Below, piece by piece: positions 52,695 to 62,631 of a DNA stretch of 64,000 nucleotides. Numbering within the stretch: the first letter of the stretch is position 1; every line of letters begins with the position of its first letter. A program made the translations under genes and the position numbers. This DNA is from HdN1 sp052035295 (GTDB lineage Bacteria > Pseudomonadota > Gammaproteobacteria > Pseudomonadales > Ketobacteraceae). Under the pieces are notes generated by a model. It did no database searches. It had not been told where the DNA came from and worked only from the letters and a program-made list of their open reading frames with translations. Location of the stretch: NCBI GenBank assembly GCA_052035295.1, contig JBPOHS010000114.1:1-64000 (forward strand), written 5' to 3'.

Positions 52695-54317
52695 ATGACA
52701 GAAACGTTTGATTATCTGGTGCTGGGGGGTGGTTCGGCAGGTTGCGCGGTGGCCAGCCGATTGAGTGAAGATGCGGACGTGTCGGTCGCCCTCATCGAAG
52801 CAGGAAAGGCAGGCGATGGCTGGATGGTAAACATTCCGGCAGCCATTGTCCTGTCGGTACCTTCCGGCATCAACAGCCGCAACCTCGATACCGAACCCCA
52901 ACCGGGCCTGCGCGGACGTGTCGGTTACCAGCCACGGGGCAAAGTGCTGGGCGGGTCATCGGCGATCAATGCCATGGTGTACATTCGCGGCCACCGCACT
53001 GACTATGACCAATGGGCAGCACTGGGCAATCACGGCTGGTCTTATGATGAGGTGCTTCCGTACTTCAAGAGGTCCGAGCACAACGAAGTGTTCAACGATC
53101 AGTGGCACGGCCAGGGTGGCCCGCTCAATGTGAGCAACCTGCGTACCGATCACCCGGTGCATCAACGGTATCTTGAAGCCGCACGGCAGGTCGGCTATCC
53201 CGTCATCGATGATTTCAACGGGGCCGAGCAGGAAGGTATCGGCATTTTCCAGGTCACCCAAAAAAATGGGGAGCGTTGGAGTGCCGCGCGCGCCTACATC
53301 CATCCCCACATGGGTACACGCCCTAACCTGAAAGTCGAACTGCAGGCACAAGTACGGCGCATCCTGTTCGAAGGCAAGCGCGCGGTCGGTGTCGAAATCG
53401 AACAGGCAGGCGTAACGCGAATCTTGCGGGCCAAACGGGAAATAGTCGTCAGCGCAGGCGCATTCCATTCACCACAGCTACTGATGCTGTCAGGCATTGG
53501 CGATGGGGCTGAATTGCAAAAACTCGGCATTCCGGTGGTTCACTCACTGCCGGGCGTGGGCAAGAACCTGCAGGATCACCCGGATTTCGTTTTCGGTTAC
53601 ACCACCAAAAGTCTGGATTTTGGTGGCTTGTCGGTGCCGGGCGCGGGCCGAATGCTGAAGGAAATCATGCGCTTCCGCCGCGAGCGGCGTGGCCAGATTA
53701 CCTCCAATTATGCCGAGGCCGGCGGTTTTCTCAAAACCCGCCCGGACCTGGATGCACCGGATATCCAACTACATTTTGTCACTGCACTGGTCGAAGATCA
53801 CGCCCGCAAAATGCGCTATGGACACGGTTTTTCCTGTCACGTTTGCGTGCTGCGTCCCAAAAGTCGTGGCAACGTCAGCCTCTATAACGCTGATCCTCAC
53901 GCCCCGCCCCGGGTCCATCCCAACTTCCTGGGTGAAGAGGAAGACCTGCAGGTGCTGGTCGAGGGATTCAAGATGACCCGCAAGCTGATGGACGCCCCTG
54001 CCCTGGCGCCCTTGCGTGCAGAAGAGTGCTTCACCGCACACGTCAAGACCGATGAAGACATCATCAATGTGCTACGCGAGCGCGTCGACACGGTTTATCA
54101 CCCGGTAGGCAGTTGCAAGATGGGTATTGATGACATGGCCGTCGTCGATCCGCAACTGCGGGTTTACGGTGTCGAGGGACTGCGTGTGGTGGATGCGTCA
54201 ATAATGCCCACACTGATTGGCGGCAATACCAACGCACCCGCCATCATGATCGCGGAAAAAGCCGCCGACATGATGCGTGCCGATGCAAGAAGCGCGTCTC
54301 TCAGGTCAACGGCCTGA
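52695..54317 (+). CDS. GMC-family FAD-dependent oxidoreductase
   Basis: A 540-residue flavoprotein of the glucose-methanol-choline family, in the choline dehydrogenase/alcohol dehydrogenase branch. The FAD-binding motif GGGSAGCAVASRL, the GMC signature GKVLGGSSAINAMVYIRG, and the C-terminal catalytic pair (His in YHPVGSCKMG, Asn in GGNTNAPAIMI) are all present. It lacks neighbours of a betaine operon, so choline is not the likely substrate; an aliphatic or polycyclic alcohol is possible. Confidence 0.92.
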   Translation: MTETFDYLVLGGGSAGCAVASRLSEDADVSVALIEAGKAGDGWMVNIPAAIVLSVPSGINSRNLDTEPQPGLRGRVGYQPRGKVLGGSSAINAMVYIRGHRTDYDQWAALGNHGWSYDEVLPYFKRSEHNEVFNDQWHGQGGPLNVSNLRTDHPVHQRYLEAARQVGYPVIDDFNGAEQEGIGIFQVTQKNGERWSAARAYIHPHMGTRPNLKVELQAQVRRILFEGKRAVGVEIEQAGVTRILRAKREIVVSAGAFHSPQLLMLSGIGDGAELQKLGIPVVHSLPGVGKNLQDHPDFVFGYTTKSLDFGGLSVPGAGRMLKEIMRFRRERRGQITSNYAEAGGFLKTRPDLDAPDIQLHFVTALVEDHARKMRYGHGFSCHVCVLRPKSRGNVSLYNADPHAPPRVHPNFLGEEEDLQVLVEGFKMTRKLMDAPALAPLRAEECFTAHVKTDEDIINVLRERVDTVYHPVGSCKMGIDDMAVVDPQLRVYGVEGLRVVDASIMPTLIGGNTNAPAIMIAEKAADMMRADARSASLRSTA

Positions 54318-54344
54318 TACTGCCAATGGCGCGCTCCCCCTGCC

Positions 54345-56690
54345 CTATGCAGTGGCGGGAGCGCGGCGCTTGTCGCGGAGCCGGATCAGCAATTCCGCGA
54401 TTGCTGGTAGCAACCACATGGCGCCGATCATGTTCCAGACGAACATGAAGGTCAGCAGCAGCCCCATGTCGGCCTGGAATTTGATTTCCGAGAAAATCCA
54501 GGTGCCCGTGCCCAGTGCCAGCGAGATGCCGGTGAACGCAACGGCCTTGCCAGTGACACACAGCGTTTCCAGATAGGCTTCCCGCACCCCCATCCCTTTG
54601 CTGAGGTATTCCTGCATTTTGGAATAGATGTAGATACCGTAATCGACACCGATACCCACACCCAGCGCGATGACGGGGAGCGTGCCGATTTTCACGCCCA
54701 TGCCCAGCATGGTCATGATGGCCTCACACAATATGGAAGTCAGCACCAGCGGTGTAATCACGCAAATGGTTGCCAGCACAGAAAAATTGAACGTCATCCA
54801 GCACATCAGCACCACAATGCCATAGACCAGCCACAACATCGGACGCGCGGCTTCCTTGATGGTTTCGTTCATCGCGGCTTCCAGCCCGGCCGAACCCGCT
54901 GCCAACAGGAACACCGTTACATCGGGGTCGTTGTTATCCGCAGCAAACTGCTTCACGCCATCGGTGACGCGCGTAAGGAGCACATCCGTATGGTTCTCGA
55001 GAAACAGATAGACGAAGACCAGATCGCAGTTGATGTTGATCAGGTCAGGCGGCAGGTTCTGTACGGTATTGTTCAGAATTTCCGGGATTTTGTTCAGTTC
55101 ACCCCACTTGGGATTACCTTCGTTGTATCCCATCAATACTTTCTTGGCGACAACGGTTTCAGAAAGCACCACCTGGACGCCTTCAATGTTTTCCATATAC
55201 CAGCTGAACCGGTCGATGGACTCCATGGTGGCGTAGGAGGTGCACTTGTCCTTGGGCGTTTCGACCATCACCACCATGATGTCGGGACTCATGGAGTAAT
55301 TGGAAGTGAGAAAACTGAAATCCTGGTTGTAGCGCGAATTTTCACGCAGTTCCGGCGCGCCTGCATCCAGATCCCCGGTTTTGAGATCGAGTGCAATCCA
55401 GTACGCCACCGCTCCCATGAAAATGGCAATGATGATCGATTTAAACCCGATTTTCGGATCTGCCATTTTTGACAGAAACACCCAGATTTTCGGGTGATTT
55501 GACAGCGAGTGACGGGTCATTTCGATGCGCTTGGGAGAAATGCCAAAATAGCTGAACAGCAATTTCACCAGAATGAGATTGGTAAAGGCGACGATCGCCG
55601 TACCGATGCCTGCCGCTACCGCCAGTTCCTGGATGACGCGAATATCAATGATATACATGGTCAGAAAGCCGATCGCATCCGCGCCCAATGCCGCCGCGCC
55701 TGGCGCAAACAGCGAACGGAAGACGATACGCGCTGACTGCAGGTTATCCTGCCCTTCCACCTTGGCGGCAGCAAAACTCGTCACGATCTGCACGCTGTGA
55801 CTCACTGCCATGGCGAAAATCAGGAAGGGAATCAACATCGAATACGGTCCGATGCCATAACCGAGCAGTTTGAGAATACCCAGCTGCCAAACCACCGCGA
55901 CCAGGGAACAGAAGACAATCATCAAAGAGCTGCGCAGGCAACGCGTATCGACCCACAGCAGGGCAAACGTCATCACGACTGCGATAAAGAAGAACGTAGC
56001 CACTTCGGTCGCGCCATCGAGAATGTCGCCGACCTTTTTACCAAAGCCGGTAATATAAATGCGAATGTGCTCGTTCTGGAATTTGTCGCGAATTTTCTCT
56101 TCCAACGTGTGCGACAGCAATTGATAATCGTGCTTTTCGCCGCTGGCTGGATCAAAATCCACCAGCGGAATATTGACCGTGGTCGATTTGAAATTGTCTG
56201 CCACCAGACGCCCGACGATCGATGCTTTCAGCACATTGCTGCGAACCGCTTCGATTTGTTCCGGTGTACCGGCGTAATCGGCCGGAATGACTTCACCGCC
56301 GACAAAGCCGTCTTCGGTAATATCGGTCCAGCGCACATTGGCAGTCCACAGCGATTGAACCCGCGACTTGTCAACGCCCGGAATATAAGACACTTCATCA
56401 GTGATTTTCCGCAAGACTTCCAGATAATCAGCGGTATAAATATCCCCCTGGGTGGTTTCCACGATCACCCGGATTTCGTTGCTGAGGGTAAGATCCTTTT
56501 TATGCGCCAGCCGGTTTTGCATGTACGGATGTTCGTTCGGGAGCGTTTTCTCGAGGTTTGCATCCATTCCCACCATGGACGCCTGCCACCCCAGAAACCC
56601 GGTTACGAGCGCGAAAATGACAATATAGAGCCCGCGATAGCCGAAGAACAGGTCTTCACAAAAACGGACAAAGGAACGGCGTTCAGCCAT
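54345..56690 (-). CDS. RND-superfamily exporter (MMPL type)
   Basis: A 781-residue inner-membrane transporter with two repeats, each made of one membrane segment, a periplasmic loop of about 180 residues, and five segments (repeat 1 about residues 25-410, repeat 2 about 425-780). The ALGVGIGVDYGIY segment of repeat 2 holds the acidic residue typical of proton-coupled RND carriers. Members of this branch export lipids or hopanoids in Proteobacteria. The ATG at 56690 is preferred to a GTG at 56702 for its ribosome site. It converges on the GMC gene. Confidence 0.9.
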   Translation of the reverse strand: MAERRSFVRFCEDLFFGYRGLYIVIFALVTGFLGWQASMVGMDANLEKTLPNEHPYMQNRLAHKKDLTLSNEIRVIVETTQGDIYTADYLEVLRKITDEVSYIPGVDKSRVQSLWTANVRWTDITEDGFVGGEVIPADYAGTPEQIEAVRSNVLKASIVGRLVADNFKSTTVNIPLVDFDPASGEKHDYQLLSHTLEEKIRDKFQNEHIRIYITGFGKKVGDILDGATEVATFFFIAVVMTFALLWVDTRCLRSSLMIVFCSLVAVVWQLGILKLLGYGIGPYSMLIPFLIFAMAVSHSVQIVTSFAAAKVEGQDNLQSARIVFRSLFAPGAAALGADAIGFLTMYIIDIRVIQELAVAAGIGTAIVAFTNLILVKLLFSYFGISPKRIEMTRHSLSNHPKIWVFLSKMADPKIGFKSIIIAIFMGAVAYWIALDLKTGDLDAGAPELRENSRYNQDFSFLTSNYSMSPDIMVVMVETPKDKCTSYATMESIDRFSWYMENIEGVQVVLSETVVAKKVLMGYNEGNPKWGELNKIPEILNNTVQNLPPDLININCDLVFVYLFLENHTDVLLTRVTDGVKQFAADNNDPDVTVFLLAAGSAGLEAAMNETIKEAARPMLWLVYGIVVLMCWMTFNFSVLATICVITPLVLTSILCEAIMTMLGMGVKIGTLPVIALGVGIGVDYGIYIYSKMQEYLSKGMGVREAYLETLCVTGKAVAFTGISLALGTGTWIFSEIKFQADMGLLLTFMFVWNMIGAMWLLPAIAELLIRLRDKRRAPATA

Positions 56691-56864
56691 GACAAAGCTC
56701 ACTAACTACCTGAAAGGAAACCATTTCATCCGACCGATGAAATCCATGCCCGCAGGGCGACAGTCAAGGAACCGGATACGCATTTACCAAGCATAGTAAG
56801 TTTTGGTTTGCTGTCAGCGTTTCCTGACAAGAATCTGACAGGAATCACTTTCAGAAAATATCGC

Positions 56865-56891
56865 TCAAGTTTCGTCACGACTTGCCGATGG
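56865..56891 (+). promoter_or_regulatory. Sigma-28 (FliA) promoter of the YjfB-like gene
   Basis: TCAAGTTT-N11-GCCGATGG on the plus strand; spacing exact and nearly all bases match the pseudomonad form of the FliA consensus (TCAAG-type -35). It lies 34 bases before the ATG at 56926. Confidence 0.85.
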
Positions 56892-56925
56892 GACATCTGA
56901 ACACCCCCAACCCAGGATAACGCTC

Positions 56926-57126
56926 ATGGAAGTTTCCACCATTGCTGGCATGGCCACCGATATGTCGAACGTCAACCTGCAACAAGCCAAGGACGTTGCC
57001 GTGCTGAAGAAGGCCATCGACATCGAAGCGCAAGGCGCGTTGCAACTGATTTCTTCAATGGCACCGCTGCCCACGGTCTCTTCTACCGGCGGGACTGCGG
57101 GGCTGGTGATCAACGAGCGGGCTTGA
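56926..57126 (+). CDS. YjfB-family putative motility protein
   Basis: A 66-residue soluble protein of the YjfB family: the helical part LQQAKDVAVLKKAIDIEAQGALQLI carries the typical repeated Ala/Lys/Asp pattern, followed by a small Ser/Thr/Gly tail. Family members are named motility proteins from genome context; the mechanism is unknown. A sigma-28 promoter directly upstream supports expression with the flagellar regulon, although the gene lies some 31 kb from flagellin. Confidence 0.85.
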   Translation: MEVSTIAGMATDMSNVNLQQAKDVAVLKKAIDIEAQGALQLISSMAPLPTVSSTGGTAGLVINERA

Positions 57127-57270
57127 TGCCCGCTGCACCTGCCGGTCTTCCTGTCCTGAGCACGCCATCCGCTGGCAAACCAATTTAGCCGACCCACTTT
57201 AAGTTTCTGTTTCGCTTGCTACACTGGCTCTAAGATCCCCTGCCCCCGCAAGAACAATCAGGAGTTGAAC

Positions 57271-57801
57271 ATGTTGCGCCGAAGCTTAGGAGCCGCGATT
57301 TCACTGGGTGCGCTTGGCCTGCCGCTCGTTGCCAATGCCGAAATGGCTATTTTTGCCGGGGCGGAATCGGGTTATACCGACATCGGACTGGCAGAGCTTG
57401 ATGACGACACGGGAGAAAAGGTCTACGCAGGCTTCATGTTTGCTGACAGCTGGGGAATAGAGGCCAGTGTCGGCTCCCTCGGTGAATTTGAAAATAATCG
57501 ACCCAACGCCAATTCGTCAGTGGAAGTGTCCAGCGTCAAACACGTCGTTTTCGTGTTCGAAGGCACGGTGTTTTCCAGTCTTTCAGCCTTCGCCAAAGCC
57601 GGCGCCTACCAGGCGAGCATTGAGCCGCATATTCCCAACGGTACCTCCGAAGATTCCGAAGAGAAGGGTTTCACCTACGGCGCGGGACTGGCTTATAACG
57701 TCATAGATCAGTTCGCCGTCACCGCCAGCTGGCAGTATTACCATCAGGTGGAAGACGTGAAGCTCTCGATGTATTCCCTCGGTGCAAGATTCAAATTTTG
57801 A
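57271..57801 (+). CDS. Small outer-membrane beta-barrel protein
   Basis: A 176-residue secreted protein with a signal peptide ending near VANAEM and alternating strands typical of an eight-stranded OmpA/OmpX-like barrel (for example, GFMFADSWGIEASVGSL and GAGLAYNVIDQFAVTASWQY), ending with Phe (GARFKF) as the barrel-assembly signal. The ATG at 57271 has an AGGAG site six bases upstream and is preferred to a TTG six bases earlier. Substrate or partner is unknown. Confidence 0.85.
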   Translation: MLRRSLGAAISLGALGLPLVANAEMAIFAGAESGYTDIGLAELDDDTGEKVYAGFMFADSWGIEASVGSLGEFENNRPNANSSVEVSSVKHVVFVFEGTVFSSLSAFAKAGAYQASIEPHIPNGTSEDSEEKGFTYGAGLAYNVIDQFAVTASWQYYHQVEDVKLSMYSLGARFKF

Positions 57802-57857
57802 CCTCGCCACAGGCATGCCAGCAACCACATAACGAATTCGACGCGAAGAGACTTACC

Positions 57858-58955
57858 ATGACTACGAATGACATGAAAAAGTGGCGCTGCGGAATGACGC
57901 TGATTGCCACCGCCCTGCTGCTGGGTGGCTGCGACGATGATGTCAGCCAGACGTCCAAATACGATATCGACAACGCCTGCGTGGAACGCCCGATTCCCGA
58001 AGACACCCATGTCCCGGTGTACACGAATGGGCCCGTTACTGATGCCTCCAGTCTCTCTGCCAGTATCATTTTTGATGATGCCGAACGCTTGACGGGATCT
58101 GTCCCAGGCGCAACGGGCGGAACCGGACTCGTGTTCCCCAACGTGGTCGTTACCGACAAGAGCATCCAGACCTTGTTCGTGCGTGGCAGCGTGCCCGACG
58201 GCAAGCGTATTGGTGCCCTGTTCGTCGAGATCATTGGCGTCGGCGAATATTTTGCGATTCCCATCGAGCGCGGCGGCCCCACCGGCAGCACTACCGGATC
58301 TCCTATTCAGGTGGTGCTGCGCGGGCCCTTCCCTGAAGAAGGCACGGAAGGCGAAATCGATATCATCCAGAACCAGATCGTCAATAACCTGCGGGTGAAA
58401 GCCTTTCTGGTCGATGCGAGCGCCCCGCCGCCTGACGTCACCGCCGTTGACTTCGAAGGTGCCGACATTTCCTCCAACTGGCTGATTCCCGCTGAAACCC
58501 GCACCATTACCGGGGAAAACGTGGGAGGCGGCGGTTTCCAGATCACCCTGTTCTGGGATGCGACGGTCGATGCCGATCTCTGGCTTATCGAGCCTGATGA
58601 CCACAAAATCTATTTTGCCGACAAGAATTCGGTGTCGGGTGACGGTTTCCTCGATTTCGATAACACCGTGGGTTATGGCCCAGAGAACATATTCTTTGAA
58701 GATGACATCCCCGCAGGCACCTACACGATACAGCTGGATCACTTTGCCGGTGCGACCGACACCAACTTCTCGATCACCCTGAATGCGTGCGGCTCAACCC
58801 GCTCGTTTTCCGGCAATCTCGACCAGGACGAAACCAAGACCATCTACACCTTCACTTACGGTCCCGACTGTGTGCTGCCCGATTCGTTCACGCCGCACAA
58901 GCCCAACGTGTTTGAAGAAGCCGTGGTCTGCGACCAGCCCTCGCAGGCGGAGTAA
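57858..58955 (+). CDS. DUF2135/YfaP-like lipoprotein
   Basis: A 365-residue lipoprotein with lipobox LLLGGC. The C-terminal 130 residues contain the pattern ATVDADLWLIEPDDHKIYFA, then DFDNTVGYGPENIF and GTYTIQLDHFAGATD, which resembles the DUF2135/YfaP fold, a beta-sandwich related to von Willebrand-like or PPC domains. The N-terminal half is strand-rich and unassigned. The ATG at 57858 is preferred to an upstream in-frame codon because it starts the signal peptide and has an AAGAG site. It follows the barrel gene by 56 bases and may be co-transcribed. Function unknown. Confidence 0.75.
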   Translation: MTTNDMKKWRCGMTLIATALLLGGCDDDVSQTSKYDIDNACVERPIPEDTHVPVYTNGPVTDASSLSASIIFDDAERLTGSVPGATGGTGLVFPNVVVTDKSIQTLFVRGSVPDGKRIGALFVEIIGVGEYFAIPIERGGPTGSTTGSPIQVVLRGPFPEEGTEGEIDIIQNQIVNNLRVKAFLVDASAPPPDVTAVDFEGADISSNWLIPAETRTITGENVGGGGFQITLFWDATVDADLWLIEPDDHKIYFADKNSVSGDGFLDFDNTVGYGPENIFFEDDIPAGTYTIQLDHFAGATDTNFSITLNACGSTRSFSGNLDQDETKTIYTFTYGPDCVLPDSFTPHKPNVFEEAVVCDQPSQAE

Positions 58956-58964
58956 TCCTGGCCC

Positions 58965-58989
58965 GGGCGAGGTCTCCCTGACCTCGCCC
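58965..58989 (+). terminator. Hairpin after the DUF2135-like lipoprotein gene
   Basis: GGGCGAGGT (58965-58973) pairs perfectly with ACCTCGCCC (58981-58989) around a seven-base loop, nine bases after the stop. A C-rich, not T-rich, tract follows, so it is a likely but atypical terminator separating this gene from the MoxR operon. Confidence 0.6.
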
Positions 58990-59110
58990 CTCCCTTCCCC
59001 CTCCCCAGAACTCATTGGCAAATTCATAGTCCAAGCGGCATAATCCCCAGCCTATAAAAACAATTCCAACCTGCCCCCCGCGCAGGATTCTTGATCGGAG
59101 CTCTTCTGGC

Positions 59111-60079
59111 ATGTCTGACCGCGCCGCCCTGCTGTCTTTGAAAAACGCGCTTTCGGAGCGCATCATCGGTCAGGAACATCTCATCCAGCGTTTGCTGATC
59201 GCCCTGCTCGCCAACGGCCACCTGCTGGTGGAAGGTGCGCCCGGCCTCGCCAAGACCAAGGCCATCAAATGTCTGGCGGAAGGCATTGAAGGCGATTTCC
59301 ATCGCATCCAGTTCACGCCTGACCTGTTGCCCGCCGACGTCACCGGCACTGAAATCTACCGCCCCCATGACGGCAGCTTCGTGTTTCAGCAAGGCCCCAT
59401 TTTCCATAACCTGGTACTGGCCGACGAGATCAACCGCGCCCCTGCCAAGGTGCAATCCGCCCTGCTCGAAGCCATGGCAGAGCGCCAGGTATCCGTGGGC
59501 GCGCACAGTCACCCGCTACCCGAGCTATTCCTGGTCATGGCGACCCAGAACCCTATCGAACAGGAAGGTACCTACTCCCTGCCGGAAGCCCAGCTCGACC
59601 GGTTTCTCATGCACGTGACCATTACCTTTCCGGATGCCGCCGCGGAGCGTCGCATCCTGCAGCTTGCCCGCCAGGAAGCGCAAGGCAACGGCAATCAGCC
59701 AGCACAGCTGCTGCACCACGTCACCCAGGCGCAGATTTTCAGCGCCCGCAAGGAAATCCTCGACCTGCACATGGTGCCGGCACTCGAGGAATACATCGTC
59801 CAGTTCGTGATGGCCACGCGCAACCCGCTTTCATACGGCGATGACCTGCAAGGCTGGATCGAATACGGCGTCAGCCCGCGCGGCACCATCGCGCTGGATG
59901 CCTGTGCCCGTGCCCATGCCTGGCTCAATGACCGCGATTTCGTTACGCCAGAAGATGTGCAGGCCGTCGCGCATGACACCCTGCGCCACCGCATCGGTCT
60001 GACCTTTGAAGCCGAGGCCAAAGGGGTCACGACCTCGCACATCATCGATGAGTTGCTCGACCGGGTAGCAGCCCCCTGA
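59111..60079 (+). CDS. MoxR-family AAA+ ATPase
   Basis: A 322-residue MoxR ATPase, a chaperone-like AAA+ protein that works with VWA-domain proteins. Walker A is GAPGLAKTK near residue 43, Walker B is VLADEINRAPAKVQSALL near residue 105, and sensor 1 is MATQNPIEQEGTYSLPEAQLD. The ATG follows a GGAGC site. It opens a five-gene operon with tight spacing that runs off the right edge. Confidence 0.95.
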   Translation: MSDRAALLSLKNALSERIIGQEHLIQRLLIALLANGHLLVEGAPGLAKTKAIKCLAEGIEGDFHRIQFTPDLLPADVTGTEIYRPHDGSFVFQQGPIFHNLVLADEINRAPAKVQSALLEAMAERQVSVGAHSHPLPELFLVMATQNPIEQEGTYSLPEAQLDRFLMHVTITFPDAAAERRILQLARQEAQGNGNQPAQLLHHVTQAQIFSARKEILDLHMVPALEEYIVQFVMATRNPLSYGDDLQGWIEYGVSPRGTIALDACARAHAWLNDRDFVTPEDVQAVAHDTLRHRIGLTFEAEAKGVTTSHIIDELLDRVAAP

Positions 60080-60092
60080 GGACGCCCCGGAT

Positions 60093-61100
60093 ATGACCTC
60101 GCCAATTGCCCCCTCACCAGTCGCCAAAGTCAGCGGCGTACTCAAGGAGCGAGAGGATGCGCACCGATTCCCCGGGGTGTACGTCACCATGGAGGAACTT
60201 GTCGGCCTCGCCAACGCCCATTGCGAACTCGATTTGCACGCCCAGCGACGTGCCCTCGCCGCCATGGCGGGCAGCCACCGTTCTGCATTCCGTGGCCGTG
60301 GTATCGATTTCGACGAAGTGCGTGTGTATAACCCCGGCGACGATGTTCGCTCCATCGACTGGCGGGTAACGGCGAGAACAGGGCGCACTCACACCAAGGT
60401 GTTCCGTGAGGAACGGGAACGCCCCGTCTATCTGTTGGTGGATCAGCGCCAGTCCATGTTTTTCGGTTCGCGGGATGCCATGAAATCGGTGGTGGCCGCA
60501 CGCGTGGCAGCGCTACTCGCCTGGGCCACCCGCGAACAGGGAGACCGGCTGGGTGCCCTGATTTTCAATGATCTCAATTCCCACGAAATTCGCCCCAAAG
60601 AGGGCAAACGCGGCATTCAGGCGTTTTTTCGCATACTGGTACAGTTCAATCAGTGGCTCGGTGCTGACCGGCCGGCAGTGCGTGCCACCCGCCGCCCCTT
60701 TTCACAGGCGTTACAGGCGCTGGCGCAGGTGGTGCGGCCAGGCAGCCTCGTTTTCATCATCAGCGATTTCCAGCATTTTGATGACATCTGCGTGCAACAG
60801 CTGCGGCTGTTGAAGCGGCATTCCGACATTATTGCCCTGTCGATACACGACCCGCTCGAGAAGGCCCTGCCGCCCTCGGGCAGTTACGGCTTCAGTGATG
60901 GCGAAAACAGCATACGGGTGGATACCAGCGACAAGCAGTTCCGCAAGCGCTTTTCGCTGCAGTTTCTGCAACAACAATCGGATCTGCGCGAACACATGAA
61001 CACCCTGGGTGTGCCGGTGGTCGATATCGGCACCGACAGTTCCCTGACCGACACCCTGTATCGGGCGTTGGGCATGCGATCGCGCAAGGGCAGCACATGA
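60093..61100 (+). CDS. DUF58-domain protein
   Basis: A 335-residue soluble protein with the DUF58 hallmark YNPGDDVRSIDWRVTARTG and, further on, a degenerate VWA-like fold with YLLVDQRQSMFFGS in the position of the metal site. DUF58 proteins accompany MoxR ATPases and VWA proteins in this operon type. It overlaps the next gene by four bases (ATGA). Confidence 0.92.
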   Translation: MTSPIAPSPVAKVSGVLKEREDAHRFPGVYVTMEELVGLANAHCELDLHAQRRALAAMAGSHRSAFRGRGIDFDEVRVYNPGDDVRSIDWRVTARTGRTHTKVFREERERPVYLLVDQRQSMFFGSRDAMKSVVAARVAALLAWATREQGDRLGALIFNDLNSHEIRPKEGKRGIQAFFRILVQFNQWLGADRPAVRATRRPFSQALQALAQVVRPGSLVFIISDFQHFDDICVQQLRLLKRHSDIIALSIHDPLEKALPPSGSYGFSDGENSIRVDTSDKQFRKRFSLQFLQQQSDLREHMNTLGVPVVDIGTDSSLTDTLYRALGMRSRKGST

Positions 61101-61600
61101 ATGCCGTTGCCACGCAGGCACCCGGCCTGCCCGCCGCCGACGACGCCCAGCGAGTGGTGTTGCAAGGTATCCATTTGCCTACCGAAGTCAACGCATGGCC
61201 GCTGGCCACCGGTTGGTGGATCCTGATCGGTCTCGTTGTTGCCTTGCTCATCGCCGCAACGATGTGGTACCTGCATTTCCGGCGTCAGGCATTCCGCCGT
61301 GAAGCCCTGGTGTTACTGGCCAGGATAGAGCAACAGCGCGATCTGGAACCGCTGCAGCTGATCGACGCCGTCAGCGCCTTGCTCAAGCGCGTCGCCATCA
61401 CAGCCCATGGCCGGGAAAAAGTCGCTGGGCGCAGCGGTGACCAATGGCTGCAATTTCTTGACGAGACGGGCAAAACCCGCGGCTTCACGCAAGGTCCCGG
61501 GCGATCACTGGGTGCCAGTCGTTTCCAACCGCAATTGACACTGGATGCGCCGGCGCTGATTGGACTTTGCCGCGACTGGATACAGAAACAATCATGCTGA
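61097..61600 (+). CDS. DUF4381-family membrane protein
   Basis: A 167-residue protein with one membrane segment (about residues 36-58, WWILIGLVVALLIAATMWYL), then a cytoplasmic part with LQLIDAVSALLKRVAITAHG and QFLDETGK. This is the DUF4381 pattern found between DUF58 and VWA genes in Bat-type operons. Its last seven bases overlap the next start. Confidence 0.88.
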   Translation: MNAVATQAPGLPAADDAQRVVLQGIHLPTEVNAWPLATGWWILIGLVVALLIAATMWYLHFRRQAFRREALVLLARIEQQRDLEPLQLIDAVSALLKRVAITAHGREKVAGRSGDQWLQFLDETGKTRGFTQGPGRSLGASRFQPQLTLDAPALIGLCRDWIQKQSC

Positions 61601-62631
61601 TCATTCTGAAATGGTATTGGGTACTGTTCCTGCTGCCGCTGCCCTGGCTTGTGTACCGGCTCGCCCCTGCTGCCCGCACCAATGCAGGCGCCTTTCTGCG
61701 GGTGCCGTTTTACGATGACATTTATTCCTCTGCCGGCAAGAAACATCGCAGCTCCCGTCGCCATACACGAGGCATGCGCCTGCTGTTCCTGTTGATCTGG
61801 GTCTGCCTCATCCTTGCCGTTGCACAGCCACAGCACGTGGGCGACCCGGTCTCCGTCAACCCGAAAGCGCGTGATTTGATGATTGCCGTGGATACGTCGG
61901 AGTCCATGAAAATGCAGGACATGCGTCTGCAGGGCGATCCCGTCGACCGCCTGACCGCCATCAAGTCGGTGGTCGATGAATTCGTGACACGCCGGAAGAA
62001 CGATCGTGTTGGCCTGATCCTGTTCGGGGATCAGGCTTATTTGCAAACGCCACTGACCTTCGACCGTAATACGTTGAAAATCCTGCTGAATGAAGCCCAG
62101 ATCGGATTTGCCGGCAAGCGCACAGCCATTGGCGATGCCATCGGCCTTGCCCTCAAGCGCCTGCAGGGGCATGCCAAAGGCAGCAAAGTGCTGATTCTGC
62201 TGACCGATGGCGCCAATACCGCCGGCACAGTCAGCCCGTTACAGGCAGCGGAGCTCGCTGCCAAACAAGGCATGAAGATCTACACGATCGGTGTCGGTGC
62301 AGACGAAATACGTATGCCCGGCTTGCTCGGATTTGGCTCGCGTGTGATCAATCCGTCTGCCGATCTTGATGAACCCACCATGAAAAAAATCGCCCAGTTG
62401 ACCGGCGCGCAATATTTCCGCGCCCGCAATACTGATGAATTGCGCCGCATTTACCGGCTGCTCGATCAGCTGGAACCGGTGGAATCCGATCCGGAAACCT
62501 ACCGTCCGATTCGCAATCTGTTCCACTACCCCCTGGGATTGGCCTTCATCCTGAGCGTTACGATGGCGCTGTTCAGTCTGCTCCGCCCCGGTTTTGAAAA
62601 AGCGGAAGCACCGTCCGTGGAGTCTGCCTGA
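61594..62631 (+). CDS. VWA-domain membrane protein (BatA type)
   Basis: A 345-residue protein with an N-terminal membrane segment, a second near residue 65, a VWA domain (about 85-290) and a C-terminal segment. The metal-ion site is intact: DTSES (DxSxS), then the Thr in KRTAIGDAIG and Asp in LTDGANTAG. The ATG at 61594 overlaps the upstream stop; a longer frame from 61567 is less likely. BatA-like proteins act with MoxR in envelope stress tolerance in Bacteroides and some Proteobacteria. Confidence 0.9.
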   Translation: MLIILKWYWVLFLLPLPWLVYRLAPAARTNAGAFLRVPFYDDIYSSAGKKHRSSRRHTRGMRLLFLLIWVCLILAVAQPQHVGDPVSVNPKARDLMIAVDTSESMKMQDMRLQGDPVDRLTAIKSVVDEFVTRRKNDRVGLILFGDQAYLQTPLTFDRNTLKILLNEAQIGFAGKRTAIGDAIGLALKRLQGHAKGSKVLILLTDGANTAGTVSPLQAAELAAKQGMKIYTIGVGADEIRMPGLLGFGSRVINPSADLDEPTMKKIAQLTGAQYFRARNTDELRRIYRLLDQLEPVESDPETYRPIRNLFHYPLGLAFILSVTMALFSLLRPGFEKAEAPSVESA

